Shown here in pieces: positions 44,069 to 51,840 of a stretch of DNA of 64,000 nt (its first letter is position 1; every line of letters begins with the position of its first letter). Both the position numbers and the translations under genes were made by a program. Origin of the DNA: Streptomyces sp. 378 (GTDB lineage Bacteria > Actinomycetota > Actinomycetes > Streptomycetales > Streptomycetaceae); the NCBI RefSeq assembly GCF_030124145.1, contig NZ_JASKMS010000001.1, positions 186,001 to 250,000 of the forward strand. Reading direction: 5' to 3'. The notes under the pieces were generated by a model, which worked only from the letters and a program-made list of their open reading frames with translations, was not told the DNA's origin and did no database searches.

Positions 44069-45517
44069 TCAGACCGTCGACGACCGGCGGATCTCGTCCT
44101 CCAGCGCGTTCACGGCCTGCCTGACCCGGATGTTCATCGCCGCCGTGTGCTCCCTGGACTCCGCCTCCGACTCGGCGCGGTGACGCCGGACGTCCTGTTC
44201 GATGGCGTCCTGGGCGATCTCGAGGTCCGCCATGGCCCGGCGCTCGGCGAGCCGGACCTCCTCGCCGTGGATCTTGACCGCGCTGTTGCTCTCGCTGCTG
44301 AGCATCCGGTCGTACGCGGTGTCCCCGCTCAGGTACTTCACCAGCACGGGGAGCATGTCGAGGAGAACGAACAGCAGGCGGACCAGCCAGATGCCCACGA
44401 ACAGCACCGCGTTGCCGGCGGCCAGTTCGTCGAGCGCCCGGATCCGTTCCAGGACGCCGATCTCCTTCTGCTTGGCGCGCTCCTCCTCCAGCCGCCGCTC
44501 GATGCCGTCGGCGCGAGCCTTGAGAAACGCCCCGCGCGACGAGGTCAGCTCGCCCTCGATCTTCGAGATGCGGTTGTTCATGCCGGTGAGGCGCTTCTCG
44601 TTCTCGCTCGTGCGGTGAGTGGTCCGGTAGTCCTGTGCCTTGTCGCGCAGGCGCAGGCACTCGGAGGTCCGCTGGTACAGGCCGCTCGCGGCCATGCGGA
44701 CCAGCCTGCGGCACTCGTCCCGCACCTCGGAGTCGATGGCCTCCAGCCTGGAGGTGTCCCGGTCCACTCGCTTCTGCAGGGTCGCGGCGTCCGAGCGCAG
44801 GGCGGCCAGTTCCTCGCCCCGTTCACCCGGCGTCGCGCCGAAGGAGAGGACGTACGTCCCGTCGCAGCCCTGGGGCGTGACGGGCCGCGTCGTGGACGGT
44901 ACGGGGTTGCAGCGGACGAGGTTCGTGCGCAACCGGTCGACGGCATCCGTGCGTTCGTCCGCCACGCGTTCCTCGATGGCCGTCTGGAAGATGCGCAGCA
45001 CCAGCGGCTCCGCGATCACCACACCGAGCAGGAGCGCGATCAGCAGGCGCGTGACGAGGGGGCCGGCCCGTCGGCGGGCGTTCGGCTGGGGCGTGACCAG
45101 CCAGCGGTCGAGGTTGAGGACGAACAGCATCCAGATGACCGTCGGGACCAGGGCCACGAGGGAGACCCTGCCGAGTGCCTCGGTGGCGAAGTTCCACATG
45201 GAGAACGCCGCTATGACGGAGGTGCCGAGCACCACCCCGCCGAGGGCCGTGTACTTGCTCCGCTCGTACCTGACCCTGGCCAGCAGTTCCTCGTCGACAC
45301 CGGTGAGGGCACGCAACCGTCGTGCGGCGTCGAGGTCGACGGGGCGGCGGGTGGTGCGGACCCGGGGCCGGTTCCCCGTGCTGCGAGCCGGGGGCTCCGC
45401 CCCGGTGCCACGCGACGCGGCTCGGCGGGCCTCGGGACGGGAGGCGGTCGCGTCGCCGGTTCTCGTGCCGTCCGGCGGACCGGGGTTCGTCACAGGGTCC
45501 GTGAGGAAGTCAGTCAA
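44069..45517 (-). CDS. DUF4407-family membrane protein
   Basis: 482 residues from ATG 45517. After about 60 Arg/Pro-rich residues come LRALTGVDEELLARVRYERSK and three membrane helices at about 90-180 (LGGVVLGTSVIAAFSMW; ALVPTVIWMLFVLNLDRWL; LLIALLLGVVIAEPLVLRIF). A long extracytoplasmic coiled coil (190-370) follows with several Cys, then a fourth helix (VLFVGIWLVRLLFVLLDMLPVLV) and a cytoplasmic helical tail. This is the DUF4407 layout. The NLDRWLV and EPLVLRIF motifs are typical. It overlaps the SPFH gene by 8 bases. Function unknown, but placement with SPFH, NTPase and cyclase-like genes points to a membrane-associated conflict complex. Confidence 0.85.
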   Translation of the reverse strand: MTDFLTDPVTNPGPPDGTRTGDATASRPEARRAASRGTGAEPPARSTGNRPRVRTTRRPVDLDAARRLRALTGVDEELLARVRYERSKYTALGGVVLGTSVIAAFSMWNFATEALGRVSLVALVPTVIWMLFVLNLDRWLVTPQPNARRRAGPLVTRLLIALLLGVVIAEPLVLRIFQTAIEERVADERTDAVDRLRTNLVRCNPVPSTTRPVTPQGCDGTYVLSFGATPGERGEELAALRSDAATLQKRVDRDTSRLEAIDSEVRDECRRLVRMAASGLYQRTSECLRLRDKAQDYRTTHRTSENEKRLTGMNNRISKIEGELTSSRGAFLKARADGIERRLEEERAKQKEIGVLERIRALDELAAGNAVLFVGIWLVRLLFVLLDMLPVLVKYLSGDTAYDRMLSSESNSAVKIHGEEVRLAERRAMADLEIAQDAIEQDVRRHRAESEAESREHTAAMNIRVRQAVNALEDEIRRSSTV

Positions 45518-46580
45518 CGAGATCGTCCTCGTCCCTGACGAAACCGCCCTGCGCTTCGTGCGATCCGCCCCGGCCGGCTGCCGGGCGGGCCGGGCGTCCC
45601 TGGCCCGACTCCACCATGCGGGCGGTGTCGGCGGCGGCGATGCCGGACACCGCCTGGCCGCCCGTCTCCCGCAGGACCTGGTCCAGGACCTGGTGGTAGT
45701 CGACGTACTCGCTGGTTCCCATCTGCCGCAGCAGCGTCAGCAGCATGTCGCGGCGGATCTGTGCCTCCGCCGTCTCCCGCGCCTGCGCGTGGGCCCGGTC
45801 GGACGTCTCGGCCGTGTGGCGGCGGGCCGACTCCTCATCGGTGAGCCGGTGGATGCGGGCGGCCGCCTGCGTGACGTCGATCTCCTGCCGGGCGATGCCG
45901 AAGGCGTCCACGTGGTCGGATCCCTGGGAGAGCAGTTCCGCGATGCGCCGGGCGTCCTCGGTCTCGAAGTCGCGCTGACCCCGCTGGAGTTCCCAGGCGC
46001 GCCGCTCGTCGCGCACCTTCTGCTCCCAGTCGCGCAGATCGTCCGAGGCGTGCACCTCGGCGCTGACGAACTCCACGCTCATGCCCGCGACCCGCGGCGG
46101 CACGATCGCGCTGTAGGCGGTCATACGGTGACTGACCTCGGTCCGTACGGCGTTGACCTCCTCGACGCGGTGTCCGGCGCTCACCCTCGGCAGGTCGGCG
46201 TCGCCCATCAGGTAGGCGCGCAGCGGCACGGTGACGTCGATGATGCCCTGCCGGGCGATGACGGTCGGGTCGGTCACCTGGCAGGTGAAGGCCGCCCGCA
46301 CCGTGAAGTTGTCCGCCTCGCTCACCGACGGGAGCGTGCGCTCCACCTCGACCAGACGGGCCCGGGTGTCGACCAGGCTGACCGAGGAGGCGTCGAGCAC
46401 GTCCGGGTGGGACGCGTCGAACACCATGCCCTCGGGGAACGTGCGGTAGTTCCCGCCGACCCTGAAGACGTGGACCGCGCCGGGCGGCAGCGGCGGCACG
46501 TCCTCGCGGCGGCGGCGCCGAGACCACCAGGTGCCCTGGACCGTGGCCAGGATGTGCTCGGCGATGACCGGGTAGTTCAC
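45510..46580 (-). CDS. SPFH/band-7-like protein
   Basis: 356 residues from GTG 46580 with AAGGAGG upstream. There is no membrane helix. Residues 35-200 resemble an SPFH (prohibitin/flotillin) domain: VPPLPPGAVHVFRVGGNYRT, VSLVDTRARLVEVERTLPSV and DNFTVRAAFTCQVTDPTVIA. A long helical segment follows at about 200-300 (DWEQKVRDERRAWELQRGQRD), as in flotillin-type oligomers. The end is Gly/Arg-rich. SPFH proteins form ring assemblies on membranes. Its start overlaps the NTPase stop and its end overlaps DUF4407, so the three are coupled. It may scaffold the DUF4407 protein. Confidence 0.82.
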   Translation of the reverse strand: MNYPVIAEHILATVQGTWWSRRRRREDVPPLPPGAVHVFRVGGNYRTFPEGMVFDASHPDVLDASSVSLVDTRARLVEVERTLPSVSEADNFTVRAAFTCQVTDPTVIARQGIIDVTVPLRAYLMGDADLPRVSAGHRVEEVNAVRTEVSHRMTAYSAIVPPRVAGMSVEFVSAEVHASDDLRDWEQKVRDERRAWELQRGQRDFETEDARRIAELLSQGSDHVDAFGIARQEIDVTQAAARIHRLTDEESARRHTAETSDRAHAQARETAEAQIRRDMLLTLLRQMGTSEYVDYHQVLDQVLRETGGQAVSGIAAADTARMVESGQGRPARPAAGRGGSHEAQGGFVRDEDDLVD

Positions 46581-48841
46581 TTGCTTCGGCCTCCTTGTGC
46601 GGAAGGGAAGGGAGGGGTGGATATGAGGGAGGCGGCGGAGCGCCGGGGGCCCGCCGGCGGCCGGCCGCGCAGTGAGCCGAGGAGCACCTGCGCCAGTTGG
46701 CGGGCACCGGGGATCGCGTAGTCGGGGTGCTTCAGGGCGATGGACAGGTGGTGGCACAGCGCGGCCCACTGGCGTGCCGTCATGGTCTTGCGCATGGCCT
46801 CACCCAGTTCGTGCACGGCGCCGGTGACGGACGGGTCGTCCCGCAGCTGCACCAGCGTCCGGCACAGCGCGCTCACCGCCCGGCTCCGGTTGCCGCTGTG
46901 CAGAACGTCGGCCCACAGGGAGCCGAGGTGGCGGGCGCTGTCCGGGACGGTGCGCAGGAGGGCCGCGGTGACGGGCTCGGCGGTCTCCAGCCGGACGGCC
47001 TCCAGGAGCTGGACGCTGATCCGCAGCGCGACCGACCGCTCCCGCGAGCCCTGCGCCGACCTCACGATCACGGTCCGCACGTACCGGAGGATGAACAGGG
47101 CGCCTTCGGGGTCGTGTTCGGCGGTCTGCAGCAGCAGGACCAGCGAGCGGCGGGCCGAGAACGCGACCCGCTCCCCGCGCAGGCTCAGGAACCACAACTG
47201 GTTGAGCGCCTCCAGACGGTAGAGGGAGCCCAGGCGGCCCGTCAGTGCCATGGCCGCCGTCACGGCACGGCCCTGGCCACTGTTGTCCGTCCAGCTCAGG
47301 ACGATGTTCAGGGCCTGCGACGCCAAGTGCTCGACGTCGCACATGAACTGGAGCGTCAGCGCGGCGGTGACCCGCTGGTTGGTGAGCCCTTCGGACCACA
47401 CCTTCAGCAGGTTCTCGTCGACCTCGACGAGGGCGTGTCGGGCCAGGAGCGCGACGCCGCGGGCCACTTCGGTACGGGTGTCCAGGTCGCCGTTCAGGGC
47501 GAGATCGCCCAGCCACAGGCGCAGCGGGTACCACAGCTCGTAGCCGTACAGGTCGTGCAGCTCCGCGATGACGAGCTCCCGGACGCGCGGTGAGGTGAAG
47601 ACCAGACGCCGTTCGCTGCGCCGGGCGTCCCGGCCCGGCCCGGGGCGGTGCTCGGTGGTCACGAGTTCGACCGCCCGCTCCTTCCACCGGGCCCGGGACT
47701 GCCGGGCGACGGCGCCGCCCGGCGGCTTCACCGCCTCGTCGTCCGGCTCGGCGACGGGGGTCTCACCGCTCTGCTCCCAGTTGCGCACCTGGGCGGCGAG
47801 GGCGGCGCACTCCTTCTCGAACGTCCGCTCGGGGATGCCTTCCAGGAAGGCCAGTGCGGCGAGCGGGAGCAGGTCGTCCGCGGACGGTTTGCCGCGGAAC
47901 CACTCCTCGACCCGCTCCCGGCACGTGTCCCGCAGGATGTCCAGTGCCCTGTCCGCACCGTCCCGGGACAGGGCCAGGGCCGCCTCGACGACGTCCCTCG
48001 GCCGCCTCTGCTCGCTGACGCGCTGCTCCAGTTCCCGTTCGGTGTCCGGCGTGAGGCCCGGGTCCGGCAGCTGTCTCCGGCAGTGGCCGAACAGCTCCAC
48101 GGGGTCCGGGGCCCGCCACGGCACGCAGTGGTCCCGCAGCGCCAGTCGCCGGCGGGTCGTGTCGCCCGCCGTGATCACCAGGTACGACCCCTTGCGGCCC
48201 AGTTCCTCGCTCAGCCGCCTGATGTCGTAGGCCTGCACGGCGTGGTGGGCCGGCTCCCCGACGTAGTCGAGGATGACGTACCCCTGCCCTCGCCTGAGGT
48301 CCTGTGACGCGGCGAGGTCGGCGAGGGCGTTGGCGGGTGAGAGGCTGCGCAGCCTGGCGTCGTCCCCCAGGATCTCTCTGAGCAGGGCGAGCGCCCCCGC
48401 GCCCCGGCCGCAGCTGTCCTGGCCGGTCAGCACCACGAGCGCGTTCTCGCGCAGCTTGCCGAGCGCCTCGTCGAAGCAGGGCCGTGGGGGCAGGTGGAAC
48501 CGCAGGGCCCGGTCCGCCTCCTCGGGCTCGATGGTGCCGGGGGCGAGGCCCGGGGACGAGGGGGCACCGAAGCCGAACGCCGCTCCGGCGGCGTCGACGA
48601 CGCCGTAGAAGTTGTTGTTGACGAGCTGGTGGACGCGGCGGAGGTCGTCGTAGCCGCGGTCGTCCTCCTGCCGTTCGTCCGGCTCCCCGCGCTGTTCGGA
48701 GGGCTTGTCCGGACCCACACCCTCGTCACCGGCCTGCCGTGCGCTGCCGGTGTCGTCCGGAGGGGTCGGCTCGGCGTCCTCGTCGGGGGCGGCGACGGGT
48801 GGAACGTCCAGTCCGCCGTCCGCGTCCGTGCCGTCAGCCAC
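46577..48841 (-). CDS. P-loop NTPase with helical-repeat C-terminus and FGFG motif
   Basis: 754 residues from GTG 48841 (GGGAG 5 nt upstream); GTG 48847 is possible. Residues 1-70 are acidic and disordered. Residues 75-92 read NNNFYGVVDAAGAAFGFG, a peptide also found at the end of the cyclase-like protein. A P-loop follows (VLTGQDSCGRGAGALALL, 137-154) with Arg in place of the usual Lys, then a Walker B-like strand YVILDYV. Residues 420-720 look like repeated helical pairs. The layout suggests a STAND-like or nSTAND-like signal-transduction NTPase, but I cannot name a family. It overlaps its neighbours on both sides. Confidence 0.7.
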   Translation of the reverse strand: MADGTDADGGLDVPPVAAPDEDAEPTPPDDTGSARQAGDEGVGPDKPSEQRGEPDERQEDDRGYDDLRRVHQLVNNNFYGVVDAAGAAFGFGAPSSPGLAPGTIEPEEADRALRFHLPPRPCFDEALGKLRENALVVLTGQDSCGRGAGALALLREILGDDARLRSLSPANALADLAASQDLRRGQGYVILDYVGEPAHHAVQAYDIRRLSEELGRKGSYLVITAGDTTRRRLALRDHCVPWRAPDPVELFGHCRRQLPDPGLTPDTERELEQRVSEQRRPRDVVEAALALSRDGADRALDILRDTCRERVEEWFRGKPSADDLLPLAALAFLEGIPERTFEKECAALAAQVRNWEQSGETPVAEPDDEAVKPPGGAVARQSRARWKERAVELVTTEHRPGPGRDARRSERRLVFTSPRVRELVIAELHDLYGYELWYPLRLWLGDLALNGDLDTRTEVARGVALLARHALVEVDENLLKVWSEGLTNQRVTAALTLQFMCDVEHLASQALNIVLSWTDNSGQGRAVTAAMALTGRLGSLYRLEALNQLWFLSLRGERVAFSARRSLVLLLQTAEHDPEGALFILRYVRTVIVRSAQGSRERSVALRISVQLLEAVRLETAEPVTAALLRTVPDSARHLGSLWADVLHSGNRSRAVSALCRTLVQLRDDPSVTGAVHELGEAMRKTMTARQWAALCHHLSIALKHPDYAIPGARQLAQVLLGSLRGRPPAGPRRSAASLISTPPFPSAQGGRSK

Positions 48842-49625
48842 CGGCACTCCCGAAGCCGAAGACGGCCCCGCGGGCGTCCACCGGGCCGGCGATGTTGGTC
48901 ACGTTGAGGTGGTCGCTCTGATACGCGTTGCTGATCGCCGGTCCGCCCGCGGCGGCCGGCTCCGGCCGGCCCGCCGCGGGCTCCCCCGGCACCGGGGCCG
49001 CGTGCTTCCCCCGCTGCGCGGCCCCGGGCTCACGGGAGGCTACGGCCGGCGGGGGCACCCACAGCCAGGCCGTGGCCTCGTACTCCTTCACCCGCACGGT
49101 GACGCGGGTGAAGTCCGCGGTGGACAGGGTCGTGTGTCCGCCCGCCACGGTGGACCGGAACACGTCGTCGGACAACAACAGCGCCAGGTCGGCGTCGGGG
49201 TGTGCGGACAGGGCGTCGTAGAGCGGACGCCCGGTCAGCAGGCGTGCGGTGGCCACCACGGCCGTGCCGGCGAAGCCGTTGTCGGCCAGCTCCACCAGCC
49301 CCTGGTGGACGACCGCCCGCAGCCGCATCCGGGCCTCGGGGACCCGCTGGGAGTTGTATTCGCGCAGCTCGGCGACGAGATGGCGAATGTAGTCGTCGAC
49401 CAGACGCGGCTCGGTGCCGTCCAGAGGACGCACCGCGAGCTGCTCGTCACCCTTGCGCTGGATCTGCCACTGTGCGCGGTCCAGGCCGGCGCCCCTGGCG
49501 GCGGCGTCGAGAATTCGCGGCAGATCATGCTGCGCCTGGGACTGTCTGCGGTCGTTCTTTCCACCGTAGGCCTCTGCGTCCACGGCTATGCAGGCGCAGG
49601 GACAGAAACCGGACCACTCCACCAC
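48834..49625 (-). CDS. Class III nucleotidyl-cyclase-like protein with C-terminal FGFG tag
   Basis: 263 residues from GTG 49625 (or GTG 49622). Residues 10-195 follow the class III cyclase fold. The strand CIAVDAEAYGG carries Asp16 as first metal ligand, and QRKGDEQLAV carries Asp60 as second. RLRAVVHQGLVEL corresponds to the GIHTG strand and GTAVVATARLL to the GxxVNxAARL helix, with Arg128 kept and the transition-state Asn replaced by Val. Val-Ser-Glu in classic enzymes is LLLSDDVF here. The usual base-recognition Lys is Gln56. A Pro/Ala linker leads to NVTNIAGPVDARGAVFGFG (241-259). It may make a cyclic nucleotide, perhaps non-cAMP, or be a regulatory pseudocyclase. Confidence 0.7.
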   Translation of the reverse strand: MVEWSGFCPCACIAVDAEAYGGKNDRRQSQAQHDLPRILDAAARGAGLDRAQWQIQRKGDEQLAVRPLDGTEPRLVDDYIRHLVAELREYNSQRVPEARMRLRAVVHQGLVELADNGFAGTAVVATARLLTGRPLYDALSAHPDADLALLLSDDVFRSTVAGGHTTLSTADFTRVTVRVKEYEATAWLWVPPPAVASREPGAAQRGKHAAPVPGEPAAGRPEPAAAGGPAISNAYQSDHLNVTNIAGPVDARGAVFGFGSAGG

Positions 49626-49646
49626 CGGATCATTCCTCTCTCATGC

Positions 49647-49667
49647 CATGAGCGGACACCGCTCATG
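49647..49667 (-). promoter_or_regulatory. Perfect 9-bp inverted repeat upstream of the cyclase-like gene
   Basis: CATGAGCGG-ACA-CCGCTCATG at 49647-49667, ending 22 bases before the start codon at 49625. It sits in the 89-base gap between the Crp/Fnr-type regulator gene and the cyclase-like gene. It is a good candidate operator but does not match the TGTGA-N6-TCACA pattern of Crp. Confidence 0.6.
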
Positions 49668-49708
49668 AAGTGCTGCACGAGAGGCTAGGAGAGGGGGTGA
49701 GAGGTGAT

Positions 49709-49724
49709 CCCGTACTAATACGGG
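49709..49724 (-). terminator. Small hairpin covering the stop of the Crp/Fnr-type gene
   Basis: CCCGTA (49709-49714) pairs with TACGGG (49719-49724), loop CTAA. The TAG stop codon (49715-49717) is in the loop. It may cause partial termination between the regulator and the cyclase operon. Confidence 0.4.
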
Positions 49725-50422
49725 TTGTCGGCCACGACTTTGGCGAATTCAAGCAGTTTCGGGACGTCACAGATGGTTATGTTTCGGTAACTGCGTTCCA
49801 CCAGTCCCTGTGCTGTCAGTGCGGCCAGGCTCTTTTCGGCCGTGTTGAGCTTCAGACCGGCCAGCGAGGCGAGTTCCCTCTGGGTGAGCGTCACCCCGAG
49901 GTCACACCGCCGGCCGTCGCCGTCCGGAACGGGCTGGGCATAGGCCTGACTCAACTCGGCCAGGACGCGGGCCAGACGGGTGAGGGAGTCGTAGGCCTGG
50001 AAGTCGACCCGTCGCCGGTTGGCCCAGCGCAGCCGGGCGGACAGCATGTGGAGGATGGCCCGCATGGCGTCCGGGTGGCGGCCGAGGAAGGTCTCCAGCG
50101 CCCGCACCTGGATGATCCGCGCGGTCACGTCGCTGCACGCGATCACCGTGCCGGACCGCGGGCGATCCTCGAAGGCCGCCATCTCACCCACCAGGTCCCC
50201 CGCTATGCGGACGGCGAGCAGCATGTCGTAGCCGCTCTCCGCGCTGGCGACGACCTTGACGACACCACTCGTGATCAGCAGGACGTGCCGGCTCTCGTCG
50301 CCCTGCTGGAGCAGCGCGCGATGCGGCGGATAGGTGATCGAGGTGCCCTGCCTCATAAGTTCTTCGCGTGTCGTATTCCGCAACCGGCCAAGAAAGGTGG
50401 ACGGCGGCCACGCGTGATTCAC
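49715..50422 (-). CDS. Crp/Fnr-family regulator with intact cyclic-nucleotide pocket
   Basis: 235 residues from GTG 50422, chosen because GGAGG lies 5 nt upstream. The cyclic-nucleotide-binding domain contains YPPHRALLQQGDESRHVLLI and the phosphate-binding cassette DLVGEMAAFEDRPRSGTVIA, in which Glu80, Arg89 and Ser90 match the residues that hold the ribose and phosphate in Crp. The C-terminal winged helix is GVTLTQRELASLAGLKLNTAEKSLAAL, unlike the recognition helix of the housekeeping Crp at 20286. Lying directly upstream of a cyclase-like gene on the same strand, it is a natural receptor for that product and a likely regulator of the cluster. Confidence 0.85.
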   Translation of the reverse strand: MNHAWPPSTFLGRLRNTTREELMRQGTSITYPPHRALLQQGDESRHVLLITSGVVKVVASAESGYDMLLAVRIAGDLVGEMAAFEDRPRSGTVIACSDVTARIIQVRALETFLGRHPDAMRAILHMLSARLRWANRRRVDFQAYDSLTRLARVLAELSQAYAQPVPDGDGRRCDLGVTLTQRELASLAGLKLNTAEKSLAALTAQGLVERSYRNITICDVPKLLEFAKVVADNPY

Positions 50423-50654
50423 CAGCACCTCCGACGGTCTCACTCCGCGGCGCACCGCGCCGTTCAAGCCTGACCATGCTGCCGTCGGGGCGTGCTCCGG
50501 CAAACAGACGGGAAGAGATGTGGCCTGATTTCTCGCGTCCGAGCCTGAATTGACCGAACGGGCGTTCCTTACGGAGACGACCGGCCGTAATACCGGCGAG
50601 TAGATGGACTGGTGCCGGTTCGTTTTCAACGCCCGGTGTGTGGCCCGTTCGGCG

Positions 50655-51065
50655 CTAGGACAGCAGCCCGGCGAGCGTCCCCGCCACAGTGAGGGCCAGG
50701 AAAACCACACCCCACGCCATCGCCTGGCAGGTGCGGCGGCGCTTGGTGGAGGCGGTGTGGGTCAGGAGCTGGGGTGGGGATCCGGCGGTCGTGGCCGGGT
50801 GGGGCCTTCTCGCCAGGCTGAGGAGGACCAGGGACGGGGCGCAGGCCGCGCAGCCGGTCCAGAGGAGGAGTTGGGGGATCGTCGCGTACTGGGTGGGGGT
50901 GATGACGCCGGCGGTGATCGCGGTGAGGAGGGCGGTCAGGGTCGCGCCGAGGGTGGCCAGGGTAAGGCCCGCTCGGTGGTCGGCCTTCGCCAGTTCCTCG
51001 CGGACCGCCTCCGGCGGGAACGGCCGGTCCAATGGCGCCGTGTGCTCGCTGTGGAGTGTGGTCAT
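50655..51065 (-). CDS. Second PycTM-like membrane protein
   Basis: 136 residues from ATG 51065. It has AVREELAKADHRAGLTLATLG and membrane segments LTALLTAITAGVI, LLLWTGCAACAPSLVLLSLA and AMAWGVVFLALTVAGTLAGLL. The turn ADHRAG and the segment LLLWTGCAACAPSLVLL closely parallel ADNKAG and FLLWAGCAACVPALVLL in the protein at 43460-43993, so the two are paralogues. This one lacks the YFGD loop. It lies 232 bases upstream of the Crp/Fnr-type gene on the same strand, so the cluster is bracketed by two such proteins. The 232-base gap (50423-50654) presumably holds the regulator's promoter; nothing else is seen there. Confidence 0.75.
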   Translation of the reverse strand: MTTLHSEHTAPLDRPFPPEAVREELAKADHRAGLTLATLGATLTALLTAITAGVITPTQYATIPQLLLWTGCAACAPSLVLLSLARRPHPATTAGSPPQLLTHTASTKRRRTCQAMAWGVVFLALTVAGTLAGLLS

Positions 51066-51129
51066 GCGTATCCCTCGCTGATCAGCGGTTCTTCACGGGT
51101 ACCCCGAAGGGCCGGTGCCAAGCCGCAGT

Positions 51130-51840
51130 TCAGGCGTTCCACGTCTCGTCGTACGGATCGTGCGGGGTGGGGACCGGTCTGGCCGTCGCGACCTGGAGGT
51201 ACGGGATGGGGCCGTTGTTGACCGGGTCCTTCGTACGGCGGGGGGTGTACCTGCCGGTGACCTCCAGCCAGGTGTCCGGTCGCAGGACCGGGGGGATGTC
51301 GCCCGTCAGTGCGATCTTGACCGGCTGTGCGTCCGCCGCGCAGCAGTTGAGGCCCATGCGGACCAGATAGGGGGTGCCCGTCCGGTCCAGGGTGATGAAG
51401 CCGGTGATCTTCAGCTCGCGGTCGCGCAGGGAGCGGCCGTCGTCGTAGATCGCGCGGCCGGCGTAGTCGGCCACGGCGAGGCGCAGGGGTGCGTCACCGG
51501 TGGGGAGGGCCGGGAAGCCCAAGGGCTTCGTCAGGGCCGTACCGGTGTGGGCCGCACTGTAGGAGCCCAAGGCCGGCGGGGCGACCAGGATCAGGGCGAG
51601 GACCGGGAGCGTGAGGAGCCAGGACACGCGGGGTTCGCGGTGGTGGTGGTCGTGGGCGTGGGCGCTGCGGCGGTCGTACCAGAGCGTTGCCGCCGCCGTG
51701 GTGATGAGGACCGCGCCCGCCATAAGGACCAGGGGGCGCAGGCCCTCCTTGACGTAGCGCAGGTAGAGGTCGGTCGTGCCGGCGTGCAGGAGGGTCGCGC
51801 CGAGGAGGAAGAGGAGGGCCGTCTGGGCCAGTCGGTTCAC
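51130..51840 (-). CDS. TIGR03943/YcgQ-family membrane protein
   Basis: 236 residues from GTG 51840, overlapping the permease stop (GTGA). Two membrane helices near the N-terminus (LAQTALLFLLGATLLH and GLRPLVLMAGAVLITTAAATLW) precede a His-rich loop (HAHDHHHREPRV). A third helix (WLLTLPVLALILVAPPAL) and an extracytoplasmic domain follow, with MGLNCCAADAQPVKIALTGD and WLEVTGRYTP. This pattern is TIGR03943 (YcgQ). In Bacillus and actinobacteria the pair ycgQ-ycgR/yraQ is often Zur-controlled, so a role in metal supply is possible. No Zur box was identified by eye. Confidence 0.85.
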   Translation of the reverse strand: MNRLAQTALLFLLGATLLHAGTTDLYLRYVKEGLRPLVLMAGAVLITTAAATLWYDRRSAHAHDHHHREPRVSWLLTLPVLALILVAPPALGSYSAAHTGTALTKPLGFPALPTGDAPLRLAVADYAGRAIYDDGRSLRDRELKITGFITLDRTGTPYLVRMGLNCCAADAQPVKIALTGDIPPVLRPDTWLEVTGRYTPRRTKDPVNNGPIPYLQVATARPVPTPHDPYDETWNA

